NCBI RefSeq assembly: GCF_023502235.1 | Contig: NZ_JAMFLY010000001.1 | Span: 248,001 to 312,000 of the forward strand | Source: Flagellimonas myxillae | GTDB taxonomy: Bacteria; Bacteroidota; Bacteroidia; Flavobacteriales; Flavobacteriaceae | Direction: 5' to 3' | Length of the DNA: 64,000 nucleotides | Shown here: piece by piece, positions 53,843 to 63,460 of the stretch | Position numbering within the stretch: the stretch's first letter is position 1 | How the letters are laid out: every line of letters starts with the position of its first letter | Made by a program: the position numbers and the translations under genes | Notes under the pieces: model-generated | Database searches by the model: none | What the model was told of the DNA's origin: nothing | What the model saw: the letters and a program-made list of their open reading frames with translations, nothing else

Positions 53843-56809
53843 ATGCAGAATAAAGGACTTATAAAGCTTTTCGCGCTCCTTTTTGGTTTGGTGAGCATCT
53901 ATCAGCTTTCCTACACCTTCATCACAAGTAGGTTGGAAAAAGATGCTGAGACATTCGCCATTAGCCGGATTTCGGAAGCTGAGGATGATTATGTGACTAA
54001 GCGTGAGGCTTTAGAGGCATCGTATCTGGATTCCATTGGGAGCAATCCTATTTTGGGTTTCACAAGTTATGATGACGCAAAAAAGAAGGAACTTAATAAA
54101 GGATTGGACCTTAAAGGAGGTATTAATGTGACCCTTCAGATTTCCGTAAAGGATATCTTGAAAGGGTTATCAAACGATTCCAAGAATCCAGTTTTCAATA
54201 AGGCGCTATCCGATGCGGATACCGCTTCCAAGAACAGCCCCGACACTTATTTGGAGTTGTTTTTTGATGCTTTTGATGCTATCAAGGGAGACACCAAACT
54301 GGCTTCCCCGGATATTTTTGCCAACAAGGGCCTTAGCGATGTTATCAATTTCCAAATGACGGATGACCAGGTTAAACCAATCATCCGAACAAAAATTGAT
54401 GAGTCCATCGTTTCTGCATTTGAGGTGCTACGTGAGCGTATCGATGGTTTTGGAGTGACCCAGCCCAATATTCAGCGGGAGGGGAATTCCGGACGTATTC
54501 TGGTTGAATTGCCCGGTGCTCGGGATATTGCAAGGGCACAGGAGTTGTTGTCCAGTACCGCTCAATTGGAATTTTGGGAAACCTATTCGCAGAGCAACCA
54601 AAGCTTGGGCACCTTCTTTATAAATGCCAATGAAAGACTTAAGGAAATTTTGGAACCTGTTGAAGAGGAGGAAGTGGCAGAGGCCACTCCAGAATCTGAG
54701 ATTGATTCCCTGTTGTCCGATGTGGCACAAGATTCCTTGGACCTTACACCACAACTGAACCCACTATTGGGGAAACTAATTCCAGGAAATCCTGGTAGCC
54801 ATGCCATCGCAAGGGCTTTGGTTTCAGATACGGCGGAAATTGGAGGATATCTAAGAATGCGCGAGATCAGAAGGTTGTTGCCCAGCGATGTGCAGTTTAC
54901 CAAATTCCTGTGGGAGAGACCGGCCAAGGATTCTGAGATTGTAGAATTATATGCACTAAAGTCCAATCGTGACAATACCCCAAGAATTAGTGGGGATGTA
55001 GTGTCCGATGCACAAGATTCTTTTGACCAGTACAACAAGCCTTCGGTAGGGATGACGATGAATACCAAGGGGGCCAAGGAATGGGAAAAGTTGACCGGCG
55101 ATGCCTTCAACAACCAAACCGGGATTGCCATTGTATTGGATAATAAAGTGTATACTGCTCCTGGGGTTTCCAGCGGACCTATTTCAGGTGGACGTTCGGA
55201 AATTACCGGAACTTTTACCGTTAACGAGACCAAGGATATCGCCAATGTTTTAAGGGCGGGTAAACTTCCGGCCTCTGCAGAAATTATCCAATCGGAAGTA
55301 GTGGGACCATCACTTGGGCAAGAAGCCATCGACAGTGGTTTTATGTCGTTCTTGATTGCCATGGCCTTTGTATTGCTATGGATGATATTCTATTATGGAA
55401 AAGCTGGAATCTTTGCAGATATCGCCTTGATCTTGAACATCCTATTGATTTTTGGGGTGTTGACAAGTCTTGGAGCAGTGTTGACCTTACCTGGTATCGC
55501 GGGTATCGTGTTGACCATTGGTATGTCGGTAGATGCCAACGTACTGATCTTCGAACGTGTCAAGGAAGAATTGGCAAGAGGAAAGGGTAAATCCCAGGCC
55601 GTGACGGATGGATTTAGCAATGCCTTGTCCTCCATTTTGGATGCCAACATAACCACAGGTTTAACAGCGATTATCCTATTTATATTTGGTTCTGGACCCA
55701 TCAAAGGATTTGCAACCACCCTTTTGATCGGTATTGTGACATCCTTGTTCACCGCCATATTTATCACCCGATTGATGGTGGATACCTATATCGCCAAAAA
55801 AGGAAGAACCTTGGATTTCTCAACTTCTTTGACCAAGAACCTGTTCAGGAACTTGAGCATTAACTTCCTGGGCAAGCGAAAAATTGCATATGTGGCCTCA
55901 TTCATTTTGGTCGGAGTTGGTATTTTCTCTTTGTTGACCACCGGGTTACAACCTGGGGTAGACTTTGCAGGAGGACGTTCCTACCAAATTCGATTCGAAA
56001 AAGCGGTCAATCCATCAGAGATTGCCTCCGAGTTGAATACAGAATTTGGAAGCGGCACCAATGTAAAAACCTTTGGTGAAGCCAATCAAATAAAAGTGAC
56101 CACTCCATATAAGGTAGACGTTGAGGGAATCGAGGTGGACAATGAAATTCAGGATAAATTATATACTGCATTGCAAAAATATTTACCCGATGGTACTTCG
56201 TACGAAGATTTCACCGTAGGTGCTTCTGAGAAATCCATCGGTATCATGCAATCTGTTAAGGTAGGGCCGACCATCGCTGATGATATCAAGAACAATGCTT
56301 TCTTGGCCATTATCGGTTCCTTGGTGGTGGTGTTCCTTTATATTCTGTTGCGTTTTAGAAAATGGCAGTTCTCCCTAGGAGCCGTTATTGCGGTATTCCA
56401 CGATGTAATGTTCGTATTGGGTATCTTTTCCCTCACCGGAAAGATCATGCCCTTTAACATGGAAATCGATCAGGCCTTTATTGCGGCCATCCTAACGGTG
56501 ATCGGTTATTCCTTGAATGATACCGTGGTGGTGTTCGACCGTATTCGTGAAATTGTCAATCTGAAGGGTTGGAACAACGGTAAGAACATTAACGAAGCCT
56601 TGAACAGCACCTTGAGTAGAACATTGAATACGTCCTTAACAACTTTGATCGTGTTATTGGCCATCTTCACTTTTGGAGGAGAGAGCCTACGAGGATTTAT
56701 GTTTGCAATGATCATAGGTGTTTTAGTGGGTACCTACTCCTCCGTATTCATTGCAACGCCAATAATGTTTGATGCCTTGAAAAAGAAAATCAGTTCAGCT
56801 AAGGAATAG
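53843..56809 (+). CDS. secDF: Fused protein-export protein SecDF
   Basis: 988 residues, the SecD-SecF fusion normal for Bacteroidetes. Part 1 (SecD) has GLDLKGGINVTLQI near residue 90, the periplasmic P1 domain (FEVLRERIDGFGVTQPNIQR) and DANVLIFERVKEELARGKG. Part 2 (SecF) has LQPGVDFAGGRSYQIRFE near 700 and LNDTVVVFDRIREI. Twelve membrane helices are expected. SecDF uses proton-motive force to pull exported proteins through SecYEG. An acidic insert near residues 270-305 (EEEEVAEATPESEI-like) is lineage-specific. A terminator follows. Confidence 0.98.
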   Translation: MQNKGLIKLFALLFGLVSIYQLSYTFITSRLEKDAETFAISRISEAEDDYVTKREALEASYLDSIGSNPILGFTSYDDAKKKELNKGLDLKGGINVTLQISVKDILKGLSNDSKNPVFNKALSDADTASKNSPDTYLELFFDAFDAIKGDTKLASPDIFANKGLSDVINFQMTDDQVKPIIRTKIDESIVSAFEVLRERIDGFGVTQPNIQREGNSGRILVELPGARDIARAQELLSSTAQLEFWETYSQSNQSLGTFFINANERLKEILEPVEEEEVAEATPESEIDSLLSDVAQDSLDLTPQLNPLLGKLIPGNPGSHAIARALVSDTAEIGGYLRMREIRRLLPSDVQFTKFLWERPAKDSEIVELYALKSNRDNTPRISGDVVSDAQDSFDQYNKPSVGMTMNTKGAKEWEKLTGDAFNNQTGIAIVLDNKVYTAPGVSSGPISGGRSEITGTFTVNETKDIANVLRAGKLPASAEIIQSEVVGPSLGQEAIDSGFMSFLIAMAFVLLWMIFYYGKAGIFADIALILNILLIFGVLTSLGAVLTLPGIAGIVLTIGMSVDANVLIFERVKEELARGKGKSQAVTDGFSNALSSILDANITTGLTAIILFIFGSGPIKGFATTLLIGIVTSLFTAIFITRLMVDTYIAKKGRTLDFSTSLTKNLFRNLSINFLGKRKIAYVASFILVGVGIFSLLTTGLQPGVDFAGGRSYQIRFEKAVNPSEIASELNTEFGSGTNVKTFGEANQIKVTTPYKVDVEGIEVDNEIQDKLYTALQKYLPDGTSYEDFTVGASEKSIGIMQSVKVGPTIADDIKNNAFLAIIGSLVVVFLYILLRFRKWQFSLGAVIAVFHDVMFVLGIFSLTGKIMPFNMEIDQAFIAAILTVIGYSLNDTVVVFDRIREIVNLKGWNNGKNINEALNSTLSRTLNTSLTTLIVLLAIFTFGGESLRGFMFAMIIGVLVGTYSSVFIATPIMFDALKKKISSAKE

Positions 56810-56829
56810 TTGAAATTCTATAATTTAAG

Positions 56830-56858
56830 AAAGCCATTAATTCAATATTGATGGCTTT
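56830..56858. terminator. Terminator after secDF
   Basis: AAAGCCAT/ATGGCTTT stem followed by a T run, 20 bp after the secDF stop. Confidence 0.8.
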
Positions 56859-56943
56859 TTTATTTGGGTTTATGTAAAGAATGGACTCATCAATGTTTGC
56901 CTTTCCACCTTGGATAAATCGTAAAACCACATGGGGCAAATGC

Positions 56944-57267
56944 TTACTTTGGGGGTAGTGATTGTACATAATCATACCCTCTTTGAAGGTAATCGCCCAA
57001 TACTTTGCTATTGTCCAACACGGCATCCGATATCAATACATATTCCCTCAAAACGGCACCATGCGATTTAAAAGGCAGCGCTCCATAAGCCTGGTCAAAA
57101 GCTTGCCTGTCTTCTTTTGATAGTCTAACTCCCAGTTCGCCATCCTTGTTGAGCAACGAGAACATATAACCATTTGCCGAGGTATAGGGCATGGTCTTTC
57201 CCTTACGGTCAAAATTGGGATTGGCGGCGACCACTTTATCGTAAATCTGTAGGACCTTTTCGCGCAT
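56944..57267 (-). CDS. TfoX N-terminal-like protein
   Basis: 107 residues of the TfoX/Sxy N-terminal domain type: MPYTSANGYMFSLLNKDGEL, then the Arg in GVRLSKEDRQAF, ending in a helical part (YVLISDAVLDNSKVLGDYL). In gammaproteobacteria Sxy/TfoX is a competence regulator, but stand-alone N-terminal domains occur widely with unknown function. It is the last gene of the long minus-strand run, 10 bp after the GNAT gene. Confidence 0.7.
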   Translation of the reverse strand: MREKVLQIYDKVVAANPNFDRKGKTMPYTSANGYMFSLLNKDGELGVRLSKEDRQAFDQAYGALPFKSHGAVLREYVLISDAVLDNSKVLGDYLQRGYDYVQSLPPK

Positions 57268-57277
57268 AGACTCAAAT

Positions 57278-57796
57278 TTAGGTTAATTCCTTGACCATGA
57301 CCTGGAAATCAAAATCCTCCTGTCCAATACTGAAGTGATGATCACCTACCGTATTGAACCCATTTTTTAGGTAGAATCGGATGGCCCGGGTATTCTCTTT
57401 TAAAACGGAAAGCCAGATTTTTTGAAATCCAAGCGTTTTTGCTTTATCAAGTAAAACGTTTTGAAGTTCTAAACCAATTTTTTGGGAAAGGAAATCCTTC
57501 AATACATAAATTTTCTGAAGTTGACAGACCCTATCAGCATCCAAAAACGGACTTGGGGAATCCAATTTAAGCTTGGCATAGCCAACGGGAAGTTCATCCA
57601 CATAAGCCAACCAGAATATGTTCTTTGGTTTAGCCAAACTAGCCCGCAATTTTGGAACTTTAAATGTCTGGTCCAAATATTTTTCCAAATCGGTCGGATC
57701 GGTAAAATAATGCCCAAAGGTTTCTGTAAAAGTAAACCGGGCCAATAAGGAGATGATGACAGCGTCATCCGGTGTGGCTTCCCTTAGTTGAATCAT
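57278..57796 (-). CDS. GNAT family N-acetyltransferase
   Basis: 172 residues. IQLREATPDDAVIISLL at the N-terminus, VCQLQKIYVLKDFLSQKIG as the acetyl-CoA-binding strand and loop (usually QxxGxG/A; here SQKIG), and IWLSVLKENTRAIRFYLKNG at the end are typical of the RimI-like fold. The substrate is unknown. The start overlaps the stop of the DinB gene by four bases, so they are translationally coupled. Confidence 0.88.
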   Translation of the reverse strand: MIQLREATPDDAVIISLLARFTFTETFGHYFTDPTDLEKYLDQTFKVPKLRASLAKPKNIFWLAYVDELPVGYAKLKLDSPSPFLDADRVCQLQKIYVLKDFLSQKIGLELQNVLLDKAKTLGFQKIWLSVLKENTRAIRFYLKNGFNTVGDHHFSIGQEDFDFQVMVKELT

Positions 57797-58332
57797 ACCG
57801 GATTGTTTTTGAGGTTGTCCAGTATTTGTCGATCGTGGTGGGTCACGTGATAGATGGTGAAATAAAGCATCTCCCGTAGCGTCAATTTCCCCATGGCCGG
57901 ATGCAATACTGCATGGGAGTCCAAAGTGGTTTCATCGAGTTGGGCTATACCAGAATTCAGTAATTCCACGGCGCCCATAAGTTCCGCTAGGGCCGATTTC
58001 CTGTGTTCAAATGTAATTTTGGTGGGAACAAACCTTTCGGGAAGTACAAAATCCTTTAAGTTTTCCAGCACCTTTAAATAATCGTTCACCAAAATTTGGT
58101 AACTCCTGCTCGGCTGTTCGGCCAATCCAAATTTGGATTCCAGGACTGATGGGTCGCTGTTAAAGATTTTAGCTGTTGGGATTACCGATTTTAAAATATG
58201 GTCCAATTGCTGGCCAGAGGTCCATTTACTGCCTGGAATACGTACAAAATCCTTCTCCGTTAAACCTTCAATTTTCTGCGCAAAGGCCTTGTGGTTGATG
58301 GTAAGCTGTTCGGTGATTTCTTCCTTTTTCAT
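57793..58332 (-). CDS. DinB family protein
   Basis: 179 residues, a four-helix DinB_2-like bundle. His residues that would bind a metal are seen in QLDHILKS (near 43) and in the C-terminal YHVTHHDRQIL (near 165), matching the H..HxxxH pattern of the family. Members are metal-dependent hydrolases or thiol-dependent transferases; no specific role is known here. It is coupled to the GNAT gene and lies 8 bp after the ABC gene. Confidence 0.9.
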   Translation of the reverse strand: MKKEEITEQLTINHKAFAQKIEGLTEKDFVRIPGSKWTSGQQLDHILKSVIPTAKIFNSDPSVLESKFGLAEQPSRSYQILVNDYLKVLENLKDFVLPERFVPTKITFEHRKSALAELMGAVELLNSGIAQLDETTLDSHAVLHPAMGKLTLREMLYFTIYHVTHHDRQILDNLKNNPV

Positions 58333-58340
58333 TTTTAGGA

Positions 58341-59585
58341 TTATTTGACATATCCGATGGAGCCGGTTTCCCTCATTTCCAAAATATAATCATATTGGGG
58401 TTCCAGTCCAATTTCTTTCCTGTGGGAGACAAAAACAATGGTAGTGTTACTTTCCAGGGCAATTTTATTTACCAAGGCAATGAACAGGGAGGCGTTGGCA
58501 TCGTCCAGCCCAGCTGTTGGTTCATCGAGGATAAGCAAAGGAGGATGTTTTACCATGGCCCGGGCGGTCATCACCAGCCGTTTTTGACCTTGGGTAAGTT
58601 CAAGGAACTGGGTCCCTTTCTTGTCTTCCATTCCCAAAAGTTTCAACCAAGCTTTGGCAACTCTTTTTTCATGGTCTGAAGGTCGGATATAGAGTCCTAC
58701 GGAATCATGGAATCCAGAAACTAGCATATGCTCCACACTGTGATATCCATTAAACTTGTCGGTCATGGAAGGGGTAAAGTATCCAATCTTGCTTTTAAGT
58801 TCCCAAACGCTTTCCCCACTTCCTTTTCTCTGACCAAACAGCGTAAGGTCCTTTCCATAGCCTTTGTGACTATCTCCAGTGATCATGGACAAAAGCGTGG
58901 TTTTACCACTACCATTTGGACCAATGAGCTGCCAAAATTCCCCTTTTTTTATGGTCCAATTGATTTGGTCCAAAACTTGCCTGCCATCAAAACTGACCGA
59001 AACATCCTTAAAACTGACCAATGCATCCGTTGTGACTTCAATGGTATTGATGGGAGGGGGAATGGCTTCTTGAAATCTTTGGGTATCCTGTCTGTTCGAG
59101 GAAAAAAAGGCGTTGGAATCGGAATACCCAATAAGTTCCCCATTTTTTAGATTGAAATATTCGGAGTTTATAGGTAAAAAATCATTCAGCCGACTGATTA
59201 CCTGGACCAAAATAGTGGATTTGGCTATGGCCATAAGCTGCTCTTTTAAACTGGCTTGGGTCGCTACATCCAGGTTGTCGTAGGGATTTACGAGTACCAA
59301 AAAGTCAGGATTTTGGGAGAGCAGATATTTGAGCAATGCCTTTTTTTGTTCCCCACTGCTCATGGTCTTCAAGGACTGTTCGGTCTCCTTGGTAATGATC
59401 TTTACATCGTGCCGTTCTTCCTCATCCATGAAACGATAAATCTCAGACTTGGAAAATAACAGTCCAAGTTTATTTTCCAAGCTTTGAAATTCCTTAGAAT
59501 GGGATCCATTCAATAGGTTACTCACCAAAGATTTGGTCTTGGAAGTATTATTGGTGAGAATGGCAAAACTTTTAGGTTGGTCCAT
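58341..59585 (-). CDS. ABC ATP-binding protein with inactive first half (ModF-like)
   Basis: 414 residues. The second nucleotide-binding half, about 190-405, is complete: Walker A GPNGSGKTT, signature LTQGQKRL and Walker B LLILDEPTAGLDD with the switch H in VSHRKE. The first half keeps a signature-like MSSGEQKK near 95 but has TNNTSKTKSLV where Walker A is expected and NPYDNLD where DEP is expected. This is the PhrA/ModF-like tandem layout; no permease is nearby, so a non-transport role is likely. Confidence 0.87.
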   Translation of the reverse strand: MDQPKSFAILTNNTSKTKSLVSNLLNGSHSKEFQSLENKLGLLFSKSEIYRFMDEEERHDVKIITKETEQSLKTMSSGEQKKALLKYLLSQNPDFLVLVNPYDNLDVATQASLKEQLMAIAKSTILVQVISRLNDFLPINSEYFNLKNGELIGYSDSNAFFSSNRQDTQRFQEAIPPPINTIEVTTDALVSFKDVSVSFDGRQVLDQINWTIKKGEFWQLIGPNGSGKTTLLSMITGDSHKGYGKDLTLFGQRKGSGESVWELKSKIGYFTPSMTDKFNGYHSVEHMLVSGFHDSVGLYIRPSDHEKRVAKAWLKLLGMEDKKGTQFLELTQGQKRLVMTARAMVKHPPLLILDEPTAGLDDANASLFIALVNKIALESNTTIVFVSHRKEIGLEPQYDYILEMRETGSIGYVK

Positions 59586-59613
59586 GTTGGCGTAAAGGAT
59601 TTCAAATTAGAAA

Positions 59614-60138
59614 TTATCCTTGATTAACCCTAAAAATATGTACAGGATTGTCCTTATAGCTTGTAGTTTTATCCAGGAACATTCCGTTTTTAATGGCCAC
59701 CTTCTGGGATGGGATATTGTCTATATGGATGATGGAAATCAATGAGGTGGACAATTGATGGTCAAAGGCATGCACCTTACATTTGTTGGCCGCTTCAAAA
59801 GCAAATCCCTGCAGCCAGAATTCCGGAAGCACGGAATATCCGATTTCCAATTCCTGAATTTCGTCCACGGTCTGTACAAGTAGTCCGCACAAACCTATCA
59901 GTTGCCCTGTCTTTTTCAGAATCAAAGCGTTCATCCCACCAAGTCCTTGATCGTACCGTTCAAAAACCCGGTCAAATTGTTGTTGGCATGCTTCCTTGGG
60001 GTCGGAGGGCAATCCCTCCCAGAATTCCGTAGAACGCGAATCGTGGTAAAAAGGCAACCAAGAATCGAAATCCTCTTGGAGCAACTTTCGGAACATAAGT
60101 CGTTCCGAACTTTGGTTTTCTAAGAGTAGGGTAGCCAT
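59614..60138 (-). CDS. RimJ/RimL-type GNAT acetyltransferase
   Basis: 174 residues. SSERLMFRKLLQEDFDSWLP at the N-terminus, then QLIGLCGLLVQTVDEIQELE, IGYSVLPEFWLQGFAFEA (acetyl-CoA loop) and IDNIPSQKVAIKNG are typical of the RimJ/RimL group. Acceptor unknown. Its ATG directly abuts the stop codon of the DUF192 gene. Confidence 0.9.
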   Translation of the reverse strand: MATLLLENQSSERLMFRKLLQEDFDSWLPFYHDSRSTEFWEGLPSDPKEACQQQFDRVFERYDQGLGGMNALILKKTGQLIGLCGLLVQTVDEIQELEIGYSVLPEFWLQGFAFEAANKCKVHAFDHQLSTSLISIIHIDNIPSQKVAIKNGMFLDKTTSYKDNPVHIFRVNQG

Positions 60139-60630
60139 CTAGTTTCTGGAATATTCCACAGTATCCCCGACTTCCAATCCCCATTGGTCTGATAATCCCG
60201 CATTGACTTCCAAAACATATTTGATGGGGCCTTGGGACGGAAGTCCTGTTTCATCCAAGGGTTGGGCATTCTTCTGAAAACTTTCAATCTCCAGGTTTTC
60301 ATCGATATAAATAATGTCCAAGGCAAATTGGGTATTCTTCATATAAAAAGAATGATGGGTCACATCTGGAAATATAAACAGCATTCCCTGACCATTTTGC
60401 ATGGACTCCCGATACATCAAACCAGTCTGGGTTTCATAATCGGTTTCGGCAATTTCAATATCCAAGGCAACCAAAACCGAATCACTTTCCGCTTTACGAA
60501 TGCTCAGCTCCCCTTCCTTTGTGAAGGAAACAGCCTTGGTCTTTATTTCTTTTTTGGCTTCGGATTTACAACCAATTATGCTTAAAGAAAAGCATAGCAG
60601 GCATACACAAAGTTTGCACCAATTGTACAT
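60139..60630 (-). CDS. DUF192 lipoprotein
   Basis: 163 residues with a lipobox (SIIGC at Cys 21). The DUF192 pattern is complete: ETDYETQTGLMYRESMQNGQ, GMLFIFPDVTHHSFYMKNTQ, ALDIIYIDENLEIESFQ and VLEVNAGLSDQWGLEVGD. The family is small, secreted and beta-sheet-rich; function unknown. It lies between lgt and the GNAT gene, 10 bp after lgt. Confidence 0.92.
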   Translation of the reverse strand: MYNWCKLCVCLLCFSLSIIGCKSEAKKEIKTKAVSFTKEGELSIRKAESDSVLVALDIEIAETDYETQTGLMYRESMQNGQGMLFIFPDVTHHSFYMKNTQFALDIIYIDENLEIESFQKNAQPLDETGLPSQGPIKYVLEVNAGLSDQWGLEVGDTVEYSRN

Positions 60631-60640
60631 GGAAAATTAT

Positions 60641-61576
60641 TTATGGATTAACCTTGTTGGGACGAAACATAAAATACAGTCCAACCAAAATCATCGGGAT
60701 ACTTAACCATTGTCCTGTGGACAATAAGCCCAAGGTTTCTTCGATACCACCCTGTTCGCGTTTGAAGTTTTCAACAACAAACCTCACCGTCCAAAGGCAA
60801 ACCATAAATAGACCGAATAAGTATCCCGGTTTATTTTTCTTATCAGTTTTCCAATACAGCAGGTACAGGATCACAAATACCCCTAGGTAACAAATGGCCT
60901 CGTAAAGTTGGGCTGGGTGTCTAAAAGGAATGGACTCCAAGATACTGGCAAACTGGGGGTCGTTCTCAATGGCCTTATAGGCGGCATTGGCGGTATTTTT
61001 CCCAGTAATCCGCATAGCATCGCTTTCGGGCATATCCTGATGATCCCTAATGAACCTGGTCGCCATAAAAAAGGAACCATCAGTTTCCTTTCCGTTGATT
61101 TCAGAATTGAAGAAATTGCCCAAGCGGATAAAACAAGCACCAATAGCGGAGACTACTGCCATCCTATCCAATAGCCAGAGCATTTTAATGTCTTTCCATT
61201 TCCGGCAGTACAGCCACATGCCCACAATAGCAGCAATGGTGGCACCATGACTCGCCAAACCTGCAAAACCCGTAAAGCGAAATCCGTTCACGGTGCTGAT
61301 CGGCAACAGTACGGCCAAGGGGTCCTTGGTGAATAAATCGCTTTGGTAAAAAATAACGTGCCCTAAGCGCGCGCCGAGCATAATCGAAATCATTCCATAA
61401 AACAGCAGGGAATCCAACTTTTCCATGGACTTGTTTTCATTTTGGAAAATGCGCTTCATTAGCAGCCATCCCACCACAAAAGCGACAATCCAAAGTAGGT
61501 TGTAGTACTTGAGCTGAACAAAACCCAGCTGGAACAAGGTGCCATCAGGGTTCCAGTTAAATCCTAAAAAGTACAT
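60641..61576 (-). CDS. lgt: Prolipoprotein diacylglyceryl transferase
   Basis: 311 residues with seven predicted membrane helices. Lgt motifs: MLGARLGHVIFYQ, FAGLASHGATIAAIVGMWLY with the essential His, the conserved region IGACFIRLGNFFNSEINGK with the phosphatidylglycerol-binding Arg and Asn, and FRHPAQLYEAICYL. It transfers diacylglycerol to the lipobox Cys of lipoproteins, so it serves the many lipoproteins of this window. Membrane-embedded. Confidence 0.96.
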   Translation of the reverse strand: MYFLGFNWNPDGTLFQLGFVQLKYYNLLWIVAFVVGWLLMKRIFQNENKSMEKLDSLLFYGMISIMLGARLGHVIFYQSDLFTKDPLAVLLPISTVNGFRFTGFAGLASHGATIAAIVGMWLYCRKWKDIKMLWLLDRMAVVSAIGACFIRLGNFFNSEINGKETDGSFFMATRFIRDHQDMPESDAMRITGKNTANAAYKAIENDPQFASILESIPFRHPAQLYEAICYLGVFVILYLLYWKTDKKNKPGYLFGLFMVCLWTVRFVVENFKREQGGIEETLGLLSTGQWLSIPMILVGLYFMFRPNKVNP

Positions 61577-61717
61577 AGAGTAAAATTTTGGACTAAGATA
61601 CTTAAAGATGTTAGACCGCTGCGCTTTTAGCCGTTAGATTTGAGCCAAAAAAGCACCCCGGATTTATCAGATCCCTTTCCTTTTTAACTTGGGTCCGTGT
61701 CTAATTGTAGAACTTGT

Positions 61718-61945
61718 TCAGGGAACTGGGTCATAGCCCTTGCCACCCCAAGGATGACAGCTGAAAATGCGCTTAATCGAAAGCCAACCGCCTTTAAAAA
61801 GACCATGTTTTTTTAGTGCTTCCAAGGTATATGCTGAACAGGTGGGAGAGTATCTGCAGGTTGCGGGTGTCAACGGGGAAATTAGCAATTGATACAACCG
61901 GACCAACAGTACAAAGGGGGCAATAAGGATTTTTTTAAGTGACAT
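61718..61945 (-). CDS. yidD: Membrane protein insertion efficiency factor YidD
   Basis: 75 residues from the ATG at 61945; the longer frame back to 61999 overlaps cysS and is rejected. Family motifs are [32 protein letters not shown] and [21 protein letters not shown] with the three conserved cysteines. YidD assists YidC in inserting membrane proteins. It follows cysS by 19 bp. Confidence 0.96.
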   Translation of the reverse strand: MSLKKILIAPFVLLVRLYQLLISPLTPATCRYSPTCSAYTLEALKKHGLFKGGWLSIKRIFSCHPWGGKGYDPVP

Positions 61946-61964
61946 TCCCCTAATGGGCACAGTG

Positions 61965-63446
61965 TTAATTGATGCTGAAAGTTGTTCCGTCCTTGCCATC
62001 CTTCAATTGGATGCCCAAGGCGGTAAGTTCGTCCCTGATTTTATCGGAAGTGGCAAAGTCCTTATTGGCCCTTGCTTCATTCCTGAGGCCAATTAACAAC
62101 TCCATTACTCCACTAAAGGTTTGGGATTTATCTTCGGAAGCTGCTTGGTTCTCAATGCCCAATATATCGTGAACAAAAACAGCCATCATGTTTTGCAGCT
62201 GGTTTTTGTCGGTTTCCGTGATGGTTTCTTTTCCTTCCTTGATTAAGTTGATGTGCTTTACGGCATCAAACAAATGGGAAATAAGGATAGGGGTGTTGAA
62301 ATCATCATTCATGGCGTCGTAGCACTTTTGCTGCCATGCTTTTATATCAAAATCCGAATTTGATGCAGTTTCCAATTTTGCCAGATTGTCAATGGCCTCC
62401 ATTAACCGATTGTATCCTTTTTCGGAAGCCTGGAGTGCTTCATCACTCAAATCGAGAATGCTGGTATAATGGGCCTGCATCATAAAAAACCGGACAACTG
62501 CCGCGGAGTAGGGCTTGCTCAAAATATCGTTCTCTCCACTCATAATTTCCGATGGGTAAATATTATTTCCCGTGGATTTGGACATTTTCTTCCCATTTAG
62601 CGTAAGCATATTGGCATGTAGCCAATATTTTACCGGGGATTTCCCCGTGCTGGCTTCGGCCTGGGCTATCTCGCATTCGTGGTGGGGAAATTTCAGGTCC
62701 ATTCCACCTCCGTGGATGTCGAAAGTATCGCCCAAATATTTGGTGCTCATTGCAGTACACTCCAAGTGCCATCCCGGAAAACCATCGCCCCAAGGGGAAG
62801 GCCAGCGCATTATATGCTGCGGTTCGGCTTTTTTCCAAAGCGCAAAATCCTGGGGATTCCGTTTTTCGTCCTGGGCAGTGAGTTCCCGTGTATTGGCGAT
62901 CATGTCCTCCAACTTTCTGCCACTCAACTTACCGTACTCATGTTTTTCATTGAATTTAACCACATCAAAATAAACCGAGCCATTGACTTCATAGGCTATG
63001 CCTTTGTCGATGATTTCCTTGATGATCTCTATTTGTTCAATGATGTGTCCCGTCGCAGTTGGTTCGATGCTGGGAGGCAAAAGGTTGAACTTTTGAAGTG
63101 TATTGTGAAAATCCACCGTATACCGCTGCACCACCTCCATAGGCTCAATCTGCTCTAGTTTGGCCTTCTTGGCAATTTTGTCCTCCCCATCATCCGCGTC
63201 ATTCTCCAAATGGCCAGCATCGGTAATGTTCCGTACATAGCGTACTTTATAGCCCAAATGCTTAAAGTACCGGAAAATCATATCAAAAGAGATGAACGTA
63301 CGACAGTTGCCCAAATGCACATTACTGTACACGGTCGGACCGCATACGTACATGCCTATATGCCCATCATTGATGGGTTGAAAAACCTCTTTTGTTCCTG
63401 AAAGTGAGTTATGTACCCGGAGTTGCTGGCTTTTGTAAAGTTGCAT
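61965..63446 (-). CDS. cysS: Cysteinyl-tRNA synthetase
   Basis: 493 residues. The HIGH motif appears as HLGN in [17 protein letters not shown], with the zinc-binding Cys in MYVCGPT and [19 protein letters not shown], and KMSKSTGN as the KMSKS loop near 270. A C-terminal helical domain ([20 protein letters not shown]) completes the normal length. It charges tRNA-Cys. It follows folE by 14 bp. Confidence 0.98.
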   Translation of the reverse strand: MQLYKSQQLRVHNSLSGTKEVFQPINDGHIGMYVCGPTVYSNVHLGNCRTFISFDMIFRYFKHLGYKVRYVRNITDAGHLENDADDGEDKIAKKAKLEQIEPMEVVQRYTVDFHNTLQKFNLLPPSIEPTATGHIIEQIEIIKEIIDKGIAYEVNGSVYFDVVKFNEKHEYGKLSGRKLEDMIANTRELTAQDEKRNPQDFALWKKAEPQHIMRWPSPWGDGFPGWHLECTAMSTKYLGDTFDIHGGGMDLKFPHHECEIAQAEASTGKSPVKYWLHANMLTLNGKKMSKSTGNNIYPSEIMSGENDILSKPYSAAVVRFFMMQAHYTSILDLSDEALQASEKGYNRLMEAIDNLAKLETASNSDFDIKAWQQKCYDAMNDDFNTPILISHLFDAVKHINLIKEGKETITETDKNQLQNMMAVFVHDILGIENQAASEDKSQTFSGVMELLIGLRNEARANKDFATSDKIRDELTALGIQLKDGKDGTTFSIN

Positions 63447-63460
63447 GGATTTGTTGAGGG

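Noticed and set aside
54583..55362. 259-codon minus-strand frame opposite secDF
   Set aside because: Antisense to conserved SecD motifs; Ser-rich and without family.
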